A stretch of 46,982 nucleotides of DNA from Pseudomonas sp. (GTDB lineage: Bacteria > Pseudomonadota > Gammaproteobacteria > Pseudomonadales > Pseudomonadaceae). The stretch is from the NCBI RefSeq assembly GCF_028293835.1, contig NZ_JAQGNX010000165.1, forward strand, positions 1 through 46,982, written 5' to 3'. Below are positions 23,266 through 32,469 of this stretch, piece after piece (within the stretch, counting starts at the first letter, position 1; each line of letters opens with the position of its first letter). A program made the translations under genes and the position numbers. The notes under the pieces were generated by a model. The model was not told the DNA's origin. It saw only the letters and a program-made list of their open reading frames with translations, and searched no databases.

Positions 23266-24774
23266 TCAGTCGGCGTTTTCTTCGTGTGGCTCCCAGTCGC
23301 GGGTGCGGCTCACCGCTTTCTGCCAGCCCGCATAAAGCTTCTCTTTGTCAGCGTCAGCGAGCTGAGGCTGAAATTCCCGTTCGATGACTGCCTTGTTGCG
23401 CAACTCATCGAGGCTGCCCCAGAAGCCTATCGCCAGGCCGGCCAGATAGGCGGCACCCAGCGCGGTGGTTTCGCGCATTTGTGGGCGTTCCACCGTCGTG
23501 CCCAAAATGTCTGCCTGGAACTGCATCAAAAAGTTATTGGCGACCGCGCCGCCGTCCACGCGCAAGGACTTCAGGCGCTCGCCGGAGTCCTGCTGCATGG
23601 CATCGAGGACGTCACGTGTCTGATAGGCAATGGATTCCAGCGCTGCGCGAATGATGTGATCGACTTTGACCCCACGAGTCAGGCCGAACAGTGCGCCCCG
23701 TGCATACGGGTCCCAGTAGGGCGCACCCAGGCCAGTAAACGCAGGCACTAGATAGACGCCATGGCTGTCTTTAACCTTGCCGGCAAAGTATTCGGTGTCG
23801 AGTGCATCATTAATTAATTTCAGCTCGTCTCGCAGCCACTGGATCGTCGACCCGCCATTGAATACCGCGCCCTCCAGCGCATAGGCCACTTCGCCACGTG
23901 GACCGCAGGCGATGGTGGTAAGCATGCCGTGGGCCGACTGCACGGCTTTTTTACCGGTGTTCATCAGCAGGAAGCAACCGGTGCCGTAGGTATTTTTAGC
24001 CTGGCCAGGTTCCACGCACATTTGTCCGAACAAGGCGGCCTGTTGATCACCGGCAATGCCGGCAATCGGGATGCCGCTTTTGCTGTGGCCGTACACTTCC
24101 GAGGAGGAGCGAACTTCAGGCAGCATCTCCCGAGGGATATCCAGCACCTGCAACATCTTTTCATCCCACTCCAGGGTATGGATGTTGAAAAGCAGGGTGC
24201 GCGAGGCATTGGTGTAATCGGTGACGTGCACCTTGCCGCCAGTAAACTTCCAGATCAGCCAGCTATCAATGGTGCCAAACAACAGTTCGCCTTTGCGCGC
24301 GCGTTCGCGGCTGCCCTCAACCTGGTCGAGAATCCACTTCAGCTTGGTGCCGGAAAAGTACGGGTCAATGACCAATCCTGTCGTTGCGCGGATGTAGTCT
24401 TCGTGCCCGTCACGTTTGAGTTGCTGACAGATTTCAGTGCTGCGACGGCATTGCCAGACGATAGCGTTATACACCGGGCGGCCGGTATCGCGTTCCCATA
24501 CCACCGTGGTTTCACGTTGGTTGGTGATGCCGATAGCGGCGATTTGGTCATGGTGCAGATCTGCCTGGGCCAGTGCCTTAGTCATGCAGGCGGTCTGGGT
24601 GGCAAAAATTTCCATGGGGTCATGTTCGACCCAGCCCGGTTGCGGGTAATGCTGGGTGAATTCACTCTGCGCGGTACTGATCACGTTGGCATCGCGGTCG
24701 AAAATCATCGCCCGTGAGCTGGTTGTGCCTTGATCAAGAGCAATGATGTAATTCTTATTCTTTGAGTCAGTCAT
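23266..24774 (-). CDS. glpK: Glycerol kinase GlpK
   Basis: 502 residues, the standard length. The N-terminal phosphate-binding motif ALDQGTTSSRAMIFD, then NQRETTVVWERDTG, and later the FGGY signatures GAPYWDPYARGALFGLTRG and LRVDGGAVANNFLMQFQADILG are intact. It phosphorylates glycerol from ATP in the cytoplasm, trapping what GlpF lets in. It lies 30 bases after glpF in the same operon. Confidence 0.97.
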   Translation of the reverse strand: MTDSKNKNYIIALDQGTTSSRAMIFDRDANVISTAQSEFTQHYPQPGWVEHDPMEIFATQTACMTKALAQADLHHDQIAAIGITNQRETTVVWERDTGRPVYNAIVWQCRRSTEICQQLKRDGHEDYIRATTGLVIDPYFSGTKLKWILDQVEGSRERARKGELLFGTIDSWLIWKFTGGKVHVTDYTNASRTLLFNIHTLEWDEKMLQVLDIPREMLPEVRSSSEVYGHSKSGIPIAGIAGDQQAALFGQMCVEPGQAKNTYGTGCFLLMNTGKKAVQSAHGMLTTIACGPRGEVAYALEGAVFNGGSTIQWLRDELKLINDALDTEYFAGKVKDSHGVYLVPAFTGLGAPYWDPYARGALFGLTRGVKVDHIIRAALESIAYQTRDVLDAMQQDSGERLKSLRVDGGAVANNFLMQFQADILGTTVERPQMRETTALGAAYLAGLAIGFWGSLDELRNKAVIEREFQPQLADADKEKLYAGWQKAVSRTRDWEPHEENAD

Positions 24775-24804
24775 GTCGATTGCCTTGCACTAATGAGTGA
24801 GTTT

Positions 24805-25674
24805 TCAAAAACTGGCTGGAACGTTGTTCACTACTGCTTTGGACACCTGTTGTTTTCCAGCGACGGGCGCGCTGGGAAGGTGCCGTGCGATCAACCCACG
24901 ATAACCTGCTGCGCCCAGGCATGCGCCGAGGATGGGGGCAACTATCGGTATTAAGAAATACGGAATTTCCCTGCCACCGGTTAAGGCCATCGAGCCCCAC
25001 CCCGCGAAGAATGTCATCAGTTTAGGCCCGAAATCCCGAGCCGGGTTCATGGCGAATCCGGTTAGCGGCCCCATGGATGCGCCGATTATCGCAACCAACA
25101 GGCCGATCAGTAGCGGCGCCAGTGGTCCTTTCGGCAGGCCGTTATTATCGTCGGTCAGGGACATGATCACGCACATCAGGATGGCCGTAATAACCAGCTC
25201 CACCAGAAAGGCTTGGCCTGTGGAAATAGCGGAATTGGGATACGTCGAAAAGATTGAAGCCAGTTCCAGGCTCGCCTGGCTGCCTCGAATCATGTGATGG
25301 GCGTGTTCGAAATCGAAGAACAGGCTGACGTAAAGTCCGTAGACCAATGCGGCGGCACAGAGCGCGCCCGCCACCTGCGCCACGATATAGAACGGCAATT
25401 TTCTTTTTGCGAAGTCGCCGAATATACACAACGCGATACTCACAGCGGGATTCAGGTGAGCGCCAGAAACGCCAGCAGTCAAATAGATCCCCATGCTGAC
25501 CGCCAGGCCCCAGATTATGCAGATTTCCCACAAGCCAAGGCTGGCGCCTGCGACCTTGAGCGCTGCAACACAACCGGTGCCAAAAAATATCATCAGCGCG
25601 GTGCCCATAAATTCGGCGATGCACTGCCCGGTCAGCGTCGGTTGTAAATGCGGTGGCTGATTAGCCGTGGTCAT
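24805..25674 (-). CDS. glpF: Glycerol uptake facilitator GlpF (aquaglyceroporin)
   Basis: 289 residues from the ATG at 25674, with AAGGGGAA just upstream. Six membrane helices and both half-helix motifs are present: NPAVSIAL and NPARDFGP, the aquaglyceroporin D being retained in the second. It lets glycerol diffuse across the inner membrane. It is the first gene of the glpFK(R) group; a TTCG-TTAT-CGAA operator candidate lies about 130 bases upstream. Confidence 0.95.
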   Translation of the reverse strand: MTTANQPPHLQPTLTGQCIAEFMGTALMIFFGTGCVAALKVAGASLGLWEICIIWGLAVSMGIYLTAGVSGAHLNPAVSIALCIFGDFAKRKLPFYIVAQVAGALCAAALVYGLYVSLFFDFEHAHHMIRGSQASLELASIFSTYPNSAISTGQAFLVELVITAILMCVIMSLTDDNNGLPKGPLAPLLIGLLVAIIGASMGPLTGFAMNPARDFGPKLMTFFAGWGSMALTGGREIPYFLIPIVAPILGACLGAAGYRGLIARHLPSAPVAGKQQVSKAVVNNVPASF

Positions 25675-26060
25675 GCAATTCCCCTTATTTTTGTTTTTGA
25701 ACACTGCCGAACAATCAGCTGCATTCAATTTTTTTACCCTGAAACGAGAAACCCCATCTCCTCTCAGGTTACGAACTTTGACCAGAGGAAATTTGATTTA
25801 TTCGTTATCGAAAAAATATAGACATTAAAGAACTCTGTCAAAGGTCGAAAGTGAACCTGGTGATTTTAGTGATTGGCCGTTGCGGTTGCGCTTCGGATTC
25901 CGTTGTAGGAATGGTTTTGTTGTTGTTTTTTGATCGTATGACGATGCTGCCGCACTGATCCAGCCACAGTCGGAGCATCGCGGTGAATGGGGAGTATTCG
26001 TGGTAGATGTCTTAAACTATCGCCACATTCTCAACGGCCAGTGACCTAGCGGAGAGCTGC
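25675..26060. other. Intergenic region between divergent glpF and ybaK
   Basis: 386 bases without a gene. The half next to glpF is AT-rich and contains the GlpR operator candidate at 25801-25812. The ybaK side has no repeat that I can identify; CGGAGAGC before 26061 serves as its ribosome site. Confidence 0.6.
25801..25812. promoter_or_regulatory. Candidate GlpR operator upstream of glpF
   Basis: TTCG-TTAT-CGAA is a perfect inverted repeat inside an AT-rich stretch and agrees with the TTCG...CGAA core of known GlpR sites. It is about 130 bases upstream of the glpF start. Confidence 0.55.
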
Positions 26061-26531
26061 ATGACACCTGCATTGGATTTGTTGAAAAAAGTTCGAGCGG
26101 AACATCGTATTCACAGTTACGAACATGATCCGAAAGCTGCGTCCTATGGGTTAGAGGCGGCGGAAAAGCTTGGATTGGAGCCCGCGCGGGTGTTCAAGAC
26201 CCTGTTGGCAGCCACTGAGAAAGGCGAATTGCTGGTGGCCGTGGTTCCCGTTGCGGGCACCCTGGATCTCAAAGCATTGGCCCACGCCGCTGGTGCGAAA
26301 AAAACCGAAATGGCTGACCCTGCTGCGGCTCAACGCGCCACTGGGTATTTGCTGGGAGGCATCAGCCCGCTGGGCCAGAAAAAGCGCCTGCGAACGTTTA
26401 TTGATCATTCAGCGCAGCCGTTTTCCACGATCTTCGTCAGCGCAGGCCGCCGCGGTCTTGAGGTTGAACTCTCTGCCGCCGTGCTGGCCGAACACACCCA
26501 GGCGACGTTTTCGGAAATAGGCCGCCCATAA
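26061..26531 (+). CDS. ybaK: Cys-tRNA(Pro)/Cys-tRNA(Cys) deacylase YbaK/EbsC
   Basis: 156 residues of the YbaK family. The conserved opening (YEHDP...ASYGLEAAEKLGLEP), the lysine in VFKTLLA, the motif VVPVAGTLDLKALA and the GGISPLGQKK loop are all present. It hydrolyses mischarged Cys-tRNA(Pro) in the cytoplasm. It appears to be a single gene with its own promoter, divergent from glpF. Confidence 0.93.
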   Translation: MTPALDLLKKVRAEHRIHSYEHDPKAASYGLEAAEKLGLEPARVFKTLLAATEKGELLVAVVPVAGTLDLKALAHAAGAKKTEMADPAAAQRATGYLLGGISPLGQKKRLRTFIDHSAQPFSTIFVSAGRRGLEVELSAAVLAEHTQATFSEIGRP

Positions 26532-26636
26532 ACACTTTATTGTTGTTAAACCTCCCTTCTGTGACTGGCGATACACTCAGTTGAAGTGCATGCTTCGTTT
26601 CAAATAATGACTCGAACACAGCAGGGATGTGCCCGT

Positions 26637-27419
26637 ATGCAGCTTGAATATCATCAGGTAGACGCGTTCAGCGAGCGGCCTTTCGGCGGCAACCCGGCCA
26701 TGGTTTATCGGCTCGACAGTTGGTTGGCTGACGAGTTGATGCAACACATCGCGGCTGAACACAATTTGGCAGAAACGGCCTTCCTGGTGCGTGAAGCCCA
26801 GGGCTGGCACATCCGCTGGTTCACCCCGACCACAGAGGTACCGCTGTGTGGTCATGCGACGTTGGCCAGCGCGCATGTGTTGTTTGAGATCTATAACGAA
26901 CCGTCCGATCGCATCGACTTCATTGGCAAGACAGGGGCGCTGAGTGTTACCCGTGAAAACGACCGTTTGGTGCTGGACTTCCCGGCAATGGTGCCCACCA
27001 GTTCAGCGGTGACCATCGAACTGGAACGCGCGCTTGGCGTGGATATCGTCAACGTTTACGGCTCAGTCGAGCTGATGGTGATACTTGAGTCCGAACAGGC
27101 CGTACGTGAATGCAAGCCAGACATGGCCGCTTTGGCCCGGCTGCCTTGGCCCGGGGTGATCGTAACCGCAAGGGGCGAGCAATATGATTTTGTCTCACGC
27201 TATTTCGCGCCGGGCATAGGTGTCGCTGAAGACCCTGTAACCGGTTCAACCCACTGCTCGCTGATTCCTTACTGGTCGGGCCGGCTCGGTAAACTCAGCC
27301 TGACGGCCTATCAATGTTCGGCCCGAGGCGGTGAGTTGTTTTGCCGTCTCGAAGGCGACCGGGTCAAAATCGGCGGCCATGCAAGGCTGGTGGCGAGCGG
27401 GACATTGTTGCTGGGGTGA
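26637..27419 (+). CDS. PhzF-family isomerase/epimerase-like protein
   Basis: 260 residues. The family opening YHQVDAFSERPFGGNPAMVY, the catalytic glutamate region HNLAETAFLV, the WFTPTTEVPLCGHATLA motif and the second-half GVAEDPVTGSTHCSL with the proposed DPVTGS phosphate-like loop are clear. PhzF itself isomerises a phenazine precursor, but most genomic copies (YddE type) have no known substrate and there are no phenazine genes nearby. The ATG at 26637 has AGGGA upstream; the frame continues to 26586 without a better start. Confidence 0.88.
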   Translation: MQLEYHQVDAFSERPFGGNPAMVYRLDSWLADELMQHIAAEHNLAETAFLVREAQGWHIRWFTPTTEVPLCGHATLASAHVLFEIYNEPSDRIDFIGKTGALSVTRENDRLVLDFPAMVPTSSAVTIELERALGVDIVNVYGSVELMVILESEQAVRECKPDMAALARLPWPGVIVTARGEQYDFVSRYFAPGIGVAEDPVTGSTHCSLIPYWSGRLGKLSLTAYQCSARGGELFCRLEGDRVKIGGHARLVASGTLLLG

Positions 27420-27437
27420 ATGCTTGCGGGAATTCAA

Positions 27438-27526
27438 TCTGTAGCCGACTTGTTGCGAGGCGGGCGAGGCGGTACGCCTGGAACATACCCGGTGGTGCTT
27501 ATATCGCCAACAAGTTGGCTTCTACC
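27438..27526. repeat. REP-type palindromic repeat overlapping a stop codon
   Basis: Left arm CTGTAGCCGACTTGTTGCGAGG, right arm TATCGCCAACAAGTTGGCTTCTACCG. The right arm extends over the TAG (27522-27524) of the ABC ATPase gene on the - strand, so this repeat supplies the end of that reading frame. Confidence 0.75.
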
Positions 27527-28574
27527 GTGGCTTCGGGTTCGCTTTAAACACCACCACGGCCTGCTCTTTCACCCGAACCCCGACCTCTTCACCGGGCTGG
27601 TGATTGGCGTGGCTCGGGAACAGCGCTTCTAACGGACTACCCGAAGGCAGTCGTAACCGATACAGCGTCGACGACCCCTGGAAGGTTCTGCTCATCACCG
27701 TCGCCTTCACCTGGCTGTCCGGCGCATAAACGATACCGTCGGGACGCAGTAGTACGTCTACGGCCGTGCCCTGGGGAAATGTGCTGTTTGCGCCCAGGAC
27801 ACCCAGTTCGGTTTGCACCGATGCCGCATCAATAACCTGACCTCGAACGAAAAATCCCTGACCGATAAAGCTCGCGACAAAGGGCGTCAACGGCGCGTGG
27901 TAGAGATTGTAGGGCGTGTCCCATTGCTCGAGACGGCCTTCCTTGAACACGCCGACTTGATCGCTGACGGCGAAGGCTTCTTCCTGATCATGAGTCACCA
28001 GAATCGCACTGGTGCCACGTACCTTGAGAATGTCGCGAACTTCACCGCTGAGGCGTCTGCGCAATTCTCCGTCGAGGTTGGAGAAGGGCTCATCAAGCAA
28101 CAATAGCTGTGGTTCCGGTGCAAGCGCTCGGGCCAGGGCAACCCGTTGCTGTTGACCGCCTGACAGCTCATGGGGGAAACGTGTGCCCAGTGTGCCCAGG
28201 CCGACCAGTTCGAGTAATTCGCTTGTCACCCGTTTGAGGTGCGGATGGTTTCGTATGCCAAAACCGACGTTATCCGCCACGCTCAGATGGGGAAACAGCG
28301 CGTAATCCTGGAATACCATGCCGATTCGGCGCTTCTCAGGCGCTAGCGTAAACCCGGCGCGGGAAATAATGTCACCGTGAAGGCTGATTTCGCCTTCAAG
28401 CAGTGGTTCAAAGCCGGCGATGGCACGCAGCGTGGTGGTCTTGCCGCATCCGGAAGAGCCCAGCAGGCAACCGATGTCGCCCGCGTTAAGTTGCAGATCA
28501 AGCTGCTGCACCACGGGTTGATCCTGATACCCACACGCCAGGTTGCGCAGGCTCAGCAGAGCGGGTTGATTCAT
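27522..28574 (-). CDS. ABC transporter ATP-binding protein, Fe(III)/polyamine type (FbpC/PotA-like)
   Basis: 350 residues. Walker A GSSGCGKTT, signature LSGGQQQRV, Walker B LLLLDEPFSNLD and the H-loop LVTHDQEEA lie in the first 220 residues. A TOBE-type domain follows (AVDVLLRPDGIVYAPDS, TFQGSSTLYRLRLPSG). The fold with a C-terminal TOBE belongs to the FbpC/PotA/MalK branch, and the best guess is ferric-iron or polyamine import. No permease or binding protein is next to it. It overlaps argF by four bases; the same pairing exists in PAO1 as I recall (PA3538-PA3537). Confidence 0.88.
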   Translation of the reverse strand: MNQPALLSLRNLACGYQDQPVVQQLDLQLNAGDIGCLLGSSGCGKTTTLRAIAGFEPLLEGEISLHGDIISRAGFTLAPEKRRIGMVFQDYALFPHLSVADNVGFGIRNHPHLKRVTSELLELVGLGTLGTRFPHELSGGQQQRVALARALAPEPQLLLLDEPFSNLDGELRRRLSGEVRDILKVRGTSAILVTHDQEEAFAVSDQVGVFKEGRLEQWDTPYNLYHAPLTPFVASFIGQGFFVRGQVIDAASVQTELGVLGANSTFPQGTAVDVLLRPDGIVYAPDSQVKATVMSRTFQGSSTLYRLRLPSGSPLEALFPSHANHQPGEEVGVRVKEQAVVVFKANPKPR

Positions 28575-29491
28575 GCGCTGCGGTAGGCCGGTTCAACCAG
28601 AAACTCAAGCAGCGCTTTTTGCGCGTGCAGGCGATTTTCGGCCTGGTCCCAAGGTACCGCACGTGGGTCGTCGAGCAGGTCGAGACTGATCTCTTCGCCA
28701 CGGTGCGCCGGTAAACAATGCATAAACAGCACATCTTTGTCCGCAAGATCCAGCAATTGGCGGGTCACCTGGTACGGTGCGAACAGGGCCAGACGCTTGG
28801 CGGTTTCTTCTTCCTGGCCCATGGACGTCCAGACGTCAGTGCTGACGAGATGGGCGCCGCTGACCGCTTGTTTTGGATCGCGGACAACGCTGACACGATC
28901 CCCGGCCAGGGCCAAAAATGCCGGGCTGGGTTCGAAACCCTCGGGGCATGCGACACGCAGTTGGAAATCAAATTTGATTGCCGCTTCTATATAGCTGTTG
29001 CACATGTTGTTGCCATCGCCGATCCAGGCCACGGTTTTGCCTTGAATCGAGCCGCGATGCTCCAGGAAGGTTTGCATGTCAGCCAGCAGTTGGCATGGGT
29101 GCAGATCATCGGACAGACCGTTGATCACCGGGACGCTGGAATGGGCGGCAAATTCGACCAGATTGCTATGGGCAAATGTACGAATCATCACGGCGTCGAC
29201 CATGCGTGACATAACGCGAGCGCCGTCACCGATAGGCTCGCCTCGTCCCAGTTGGGTGTCGCGCGGGGACAAAAAGATTGCCTGACCGCCCAGCTGGATC
29301 ATGCCGGCTTCAAACGAAACACGTGTCCGAGTCGAAGATTTCTCGAAGATCATTCCGAGAACCCGGTTTTTCAAGGGCTCGAAGAGTACGCCGCGATTTC
29401 GCAGGTCCTTCAGCTCTATGCCGCGACGAATTACGCTGCCTAGCTCTTCTGGCGTGTAATCCATCATCGAGAGAAAGTGCCTTGCGCTCAT
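28571..29491 (-). CDS. argF: Ornithine carbamoyltransferase, anabolic (ArgF)
   Basis: 306 residues. The carbamoyl-phosphate motif SSTRTRVSFE, the HPCQLLADMQT motif, the ornithine loop and the catalytic HCLPAHRGEE are all intact. It makes citrulline from ornithine and carbamoyl phosphate for arginine synthesis. The second of two adjacent methionines (29491) gives the usual start MSARHFLSMMDY. A promoter with TTGGCA and TATACC 16 bases apart is covered by tandem ArgR half-sites at 29596-29632, so arginine repression is expected. The leader is about 107 bases. Confidence 0.96.
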   Translation of the reverse strand: MSARHFLSMMDYTPEELGSVIRRGIELKDLRNRGVLFEPLKNRVLGMIFEKSSTRTRVSFEAGMIQLGGQAIFLSPRDTQLGRGEPIGDGARVMSRMVDAVMIRTFAHSNLVEFAAHSSVPVINGLSDDLHPCQLLADMQTFLEHRGSIQGKTVAWIGDGNNMCNSYIEAAIKFDFQLRVACPEGFEPSPAFLALAGDRVSVVRDPKQAVSGAHLVSTDVWTSMGQEEETAKRLALFAPYQVTRQLLDLADKDVLFMHCLPAHRGEEISLDLLDDPRAVPWDQAENRLHAQKALLEFLVEPAYRSA

Positions 29492-29595
29492 CATTAACTA
29501 CCTTTTTGCAACAGACCGCAGATACTCAAAGCCGGGTTTTATCGGGAAAACGGGCGAGACCTGCGGCGAAAGCCGCACGGGGCGACGAATAGGGA

Positions 29596-29632
29596 AGGCG
29601 CGATGGTATAAGCAAATGTCGCGTATTGCCAA
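29596..29632 (-). promoter_or_regulatory. argF promoter overlapped by an ArgR operator
   Basis: The - strand carries -35 TTGGCA (29632-29627) and -10 TATACC (29610-29605), 16 bases apart. On the + strand TGTCGC-N8-AA (29617-29632) matches the pseudomonad ArgR half-site exactly, and AGGCGC-N8-AA (29596-29611) is a second half 21 bases away with two mismatches. This is the layout expected for repression. Confidence 0.75.
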
Positions 29633-29706
29633 TAGCGAGCCAACTTCAACAACTTGGGCGTAGTTGTACACTGTGCTCCCGCGCATTGGCAATTCGTACC
29701 AATCTT

Positions 29707-29727
29707 GTAACGGTGACAAACCGTTAC
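29707..29727. promoter_or_regulatory. Perfect inverted repeat upstream of the 96-residue gene
   Basis: GTAACGGT-GACAA-ACCGTTAC, 8-bp arms with a 5-base spacer, about 100 bases before the start at 29826. It is a possible operator or leader hairpin; no family assigned. Confidence 0.45.
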
Positions 29728-29825
29728 CTGATACAGACCGCACTTTTGCCCGCTGCAGACCATTTCTTAATTTGCGGCGCTGGGTTATAAAGGTCGCTTG
29801 CTTAACGTGCGGGGCGGACTGGCGA

Positions 29826-30116
29826 ATGGATTCTAAAGAACAGCAATTAACGGAACTACTCGGGCTTACTGCCCGCACGCTGACGCACCTCACCGCATCG
29901 ATGACCTCCATGTCTTTCGAATTGCTGCGCAGCAAGGACGAAGTCACCCGCATGGCCGGCAAGCACATGATTGATCGCATGGCGACCATCAGTGCGGGTC
30001 TGGATGAGCATTGGCGTTTGATCGGTGAGCTGACAGGCGTACATATTGCTCAAGAGCAGATCGAAACCATCCATGAAGTGCAGATGACGCTGAAAACGGT
30101 CGTGCCCATCGGCTAA
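29826..30116 (+). CDS. Conserved hypothetical, small helical protein (PA3536-like position)
   Basis: 96 residues, predicted largely helical (LTELLGLTARTLTHLTASMTSMSFELLRSKDEVTRMAGK), with no membrane segment or signal. No motif is recognised. Its place, divergent from argF, equals that of a hypothetical gene in PAO1. The ATG at 29826 is preceded by no strong ribosome site but the codon usage becomes coding from there; the earlier open frame to 29664 covers the intergenic repeat. Function unknown. Confidence 0.7.
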   Translation: MDSKEQQLTELLGLTARTLTHLTASMTSMSFELLRSKDEVTRMAGKHMIDRMATISAGLDEHWRLIGELTGVHIAQEQIETIHEVQMTLKTVVPIG

Positions 30117-30245
30117 TCGACCGGCATCTGCCTGCCTGATGCCATCCGATTCACATGACAAACGTCTCTGGCGTAGTCGTCCTCCAAACGCCATAGTTTT
30201 GTTTCCGCGATCGCTGAGATCGTTCATGACAAAATGAGGCTGGCG

Positions 30246-32354
30246 ATGACCAAGACTCTCCACCACCGTGCCTGCCACCTGTGTGAAGCCATCTGCGGGC
30301 TGACCATCGAAACCACCGATGAAGAGGGTGTAGGTACCCGGATCACCTCAATCAAAGGTGATGCCCTGGACAGCTTCAGTCGTGGCCATATCTGCCCTAA
30401 AGCGGTGGCGCTGCAAGACATTCAAAACGACCCTGATCGCCTCAGGCAGCCGATGCTCAGAGTGGGTACGCAATGGCAACCCATCGAGTGGCAAGCTGCG
30501 TTTGACCTGGCGGCCGAGCGCTTGTTTTCCATACAGCAGCGTCAGGGCCAAAACGCGGTGGCGGTTTATCAAGGCAACCCCAGCGTGCATAACTACGGGT
30601 TGATGACCCACAGCAATTACTTCCTCGGATTATTGAAAACCCGCAACCGCTATTCTGCGACCTCGGTTGACCAACTGCCCCATCACCTGACCAGCTTTTT
30701 GATGTACGGCCACGGCCTACTGTTGCCGATCCCTGACATCGACCACACGGACTTCATGTTGATCCTGGGCGGCAATCCTCTCGCCTCTAACGGCAGCATC
30801 ATGACGGTCCCCGATGTAGAGAAACGCTTGAAAGCGATTCAGGCGCGGGGCGGTAAAGTAGTGGTCGTGGACCCTCGTCGCAGCGAAACCGCAGCCATTG
30901 CCGATCAGCATCTGTTTGTACGTCCCGGCGGTGACGCCGCGTTACTGTTCGGCTTGCTCAACACCTTGTTCGAAGAGCATTTGACCCGTACCAGCCACTT
31001 GCCGGTGGATGGGCTGGAGGAGGTGCGCCACTCTATCAAGCATTTGAATGCCGAAGCGATGAGCCCGCGGTGCGGAGTGCCCGCAGAACACATTCGCCAG
31101 TTGGCCCGGGACTTCGCCGCAGCCGACAAAGCGGTTTGCTACGGGCGGATGGGCATCTCCACCCAGGCTTTCGGCACGCTGTGCCATTGGCTGGTGCAAT
31201 TGATCAACCTGGTAACAGGTAATCTTGACCGGGTGGGCGGAGCGCTGTGCACCGAACCCGCAGTGGACCTGGTGGCCTCGACCTCGGGCGGGCATTTCAA
31301 TCGCTGGCAAAGTCGCGTGTCGGGACTACCTGAATACGCCGGGGAGTTGCCGGTTTCAGCCCTGGCCGAAGAAATGCTGAGCCAGGGGGAAGGGCAGGTC
31401 CGCGCGTTGATCACTGTGGCGGGCAATCCGGTGCTGTCGACGCCCAACGGGCGCATGTTGGAACGAGCCCTCGAAGGCTTGGAGTTCATGCTCAGCATTG
31501 ACCTGTACATCAACGAAACCACGCGTTTTGCCGACCTTATTCTGCCTTCCACTTCAGCGCTGGAAAATGACCATTACGACACCACCTTCAACATGTTCGC
31601 CGTGCGCAACGTCACTCGTTTTAACCGCGCCATTCTAGAAAAGCCGAAGGGCGCTTTACACGATTGGGAAATTTTTGTCGGCTTGGCCCAGGCGTTTGCC
31701 GCCAAAGCCGAACGAGAGCTGAAACCTACCATCGCGCCGTCACAGATGATTGATCGTGGCTTACGTGCTGGGCTGTATGGCGATGCTTCAGACTACAAGC
31801 TGTCCGTGGAGCTGCTGCGTGATTACCCCCACGGCCTGGATTTGGGCGCGCTTAAGCCGAATCTCCAGCCGCGTCTGAAAACCGCCAACCTACGCATTCA
31901 GGCGGCGCCGGAGGTCATCCTTGCTGACCTTGCCCGATTCGCGGCGGTGGAGGTGCCTCAAGCCGGGGAACTGCTATTGATCGGTCGTCGGCATGTACGG
32001 AGCAATAATTCCTGGATGCACAATTACCACCGACTGGTGAAAGGTAAGCCGCGCCATCAATTACTTATGCATCCCGATGACCTGACTAGCCGCGGGCTGA
32101 GCGATGGGCAATGGGTTCGCGTAAGTTCCCGGGTGGGCATGGTTGAAGTGCAGGTCGTAGGCAGTCTGGAGATGATGCCCGGCGTGGTCAGCCTACCCCA
32201 TGGATGGGGCCATGGGCGCCCCGGCGTGCAGATGGAAATTGCGGGAAATCAGCCGGGCGTCAGTGCCAATGACTTGACCGATGAGCGTCAATTAGACAGG
32301 CTGTCTGGTAACGCCGCGCTGAATGGCGTACCGGTGCAGGTCGCCGCAGCGTGA
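30246..32354 (+). CDS. Molybdopterin-dependent oxidoreductase, formate-dehydrogenase/NapA-like
   Basis: 702 residues. An N-terminal [4Fe-4S] motif (CHLCEAICG...CPKA) is followed by the molybdopterin domains (RNRYSATSVDQLPHH, DFMLILGGNPLASNGSIM, VVDPRRSETA) and a C-terminal molydopterin dinucleotide-binding region (LLIGRRHVRSNNSWMHN, HPDDLTSRGLSDGQWVRVSS). There is no Tat signal, so it should be cytoplasmic. The ATG at 30246 is preferred over 30234. Electron partner and substrate are not evident; no FdhB- or NapB-like gene lies next to it. Confidence 0.88.
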   Translation: MTKTLHHRACHLCEAICGLTIETTDEEGVGTRITSIKGDALDSFSRGHICPKAVALQDIQNDPDRLRQPMLRVGTQWQPIEWQAAFDLAAERLFSIQQRQGQNAVAVYQGNPSVHNYGLMTHSNYFLGLLKTRNRYSATSVDQLPHHLTSFLMYGHGLLLPIPDIDHTDFMLILGGNPLASNGSIMTVPDVEKRLKAIQARGGKVVVVDPRRSETAAIADQHLFVRPGGDAALLFGLLNTLFEEHLTRTSHLPVDGLEEVRHSIKHLNAEAMSPRCGVPAEHIRQLARDFAAADKAVCYGRMGISTQAFGTLCHWLVQLINLVTGNLDRVGGALCTEPAVDLVASTSGGHFNRWQSRVSGLPEYAGELPVSALAEEMLSQGEGQVRALITVAGNPVLSTPNGRMLERALEGLEFMLSIDLYINETTRFADLILPSTSALENDHYDTTFNMFAVRNVTRFNRAILEKPKGALHDWEIFVGLAQAFAAKAERELKPTIAPSQMIDRGLRAGLYGDASDYKLSVELLRDYPHGLDLGALKPNLQPRLKTANLRIQAAPEVILADLARFAAVEVPQAGELLLIGRRHVRSNNSWMHNYHRLVKGKPRHQLLMHPDDLTSRGLSDGQWVRVSSRVGMVEVQVVGSLEMMPGVVSLPHGWGHGRPGVQMEIAGNQPGVSANDLTDERQLDRLSGNAALNGVPVQVAAA

Positions 32355-32469
32355 GTTTCATTAGTCAATGGTCGATAGCCAGGGGAGAGTCCGAGCGTGT
32401 TACTCGGGTTTGGGCTACAATGCGCGACCGTGCCGACATCTGAGTCGGAAAGTTTAGCCGAGGTGTTCC

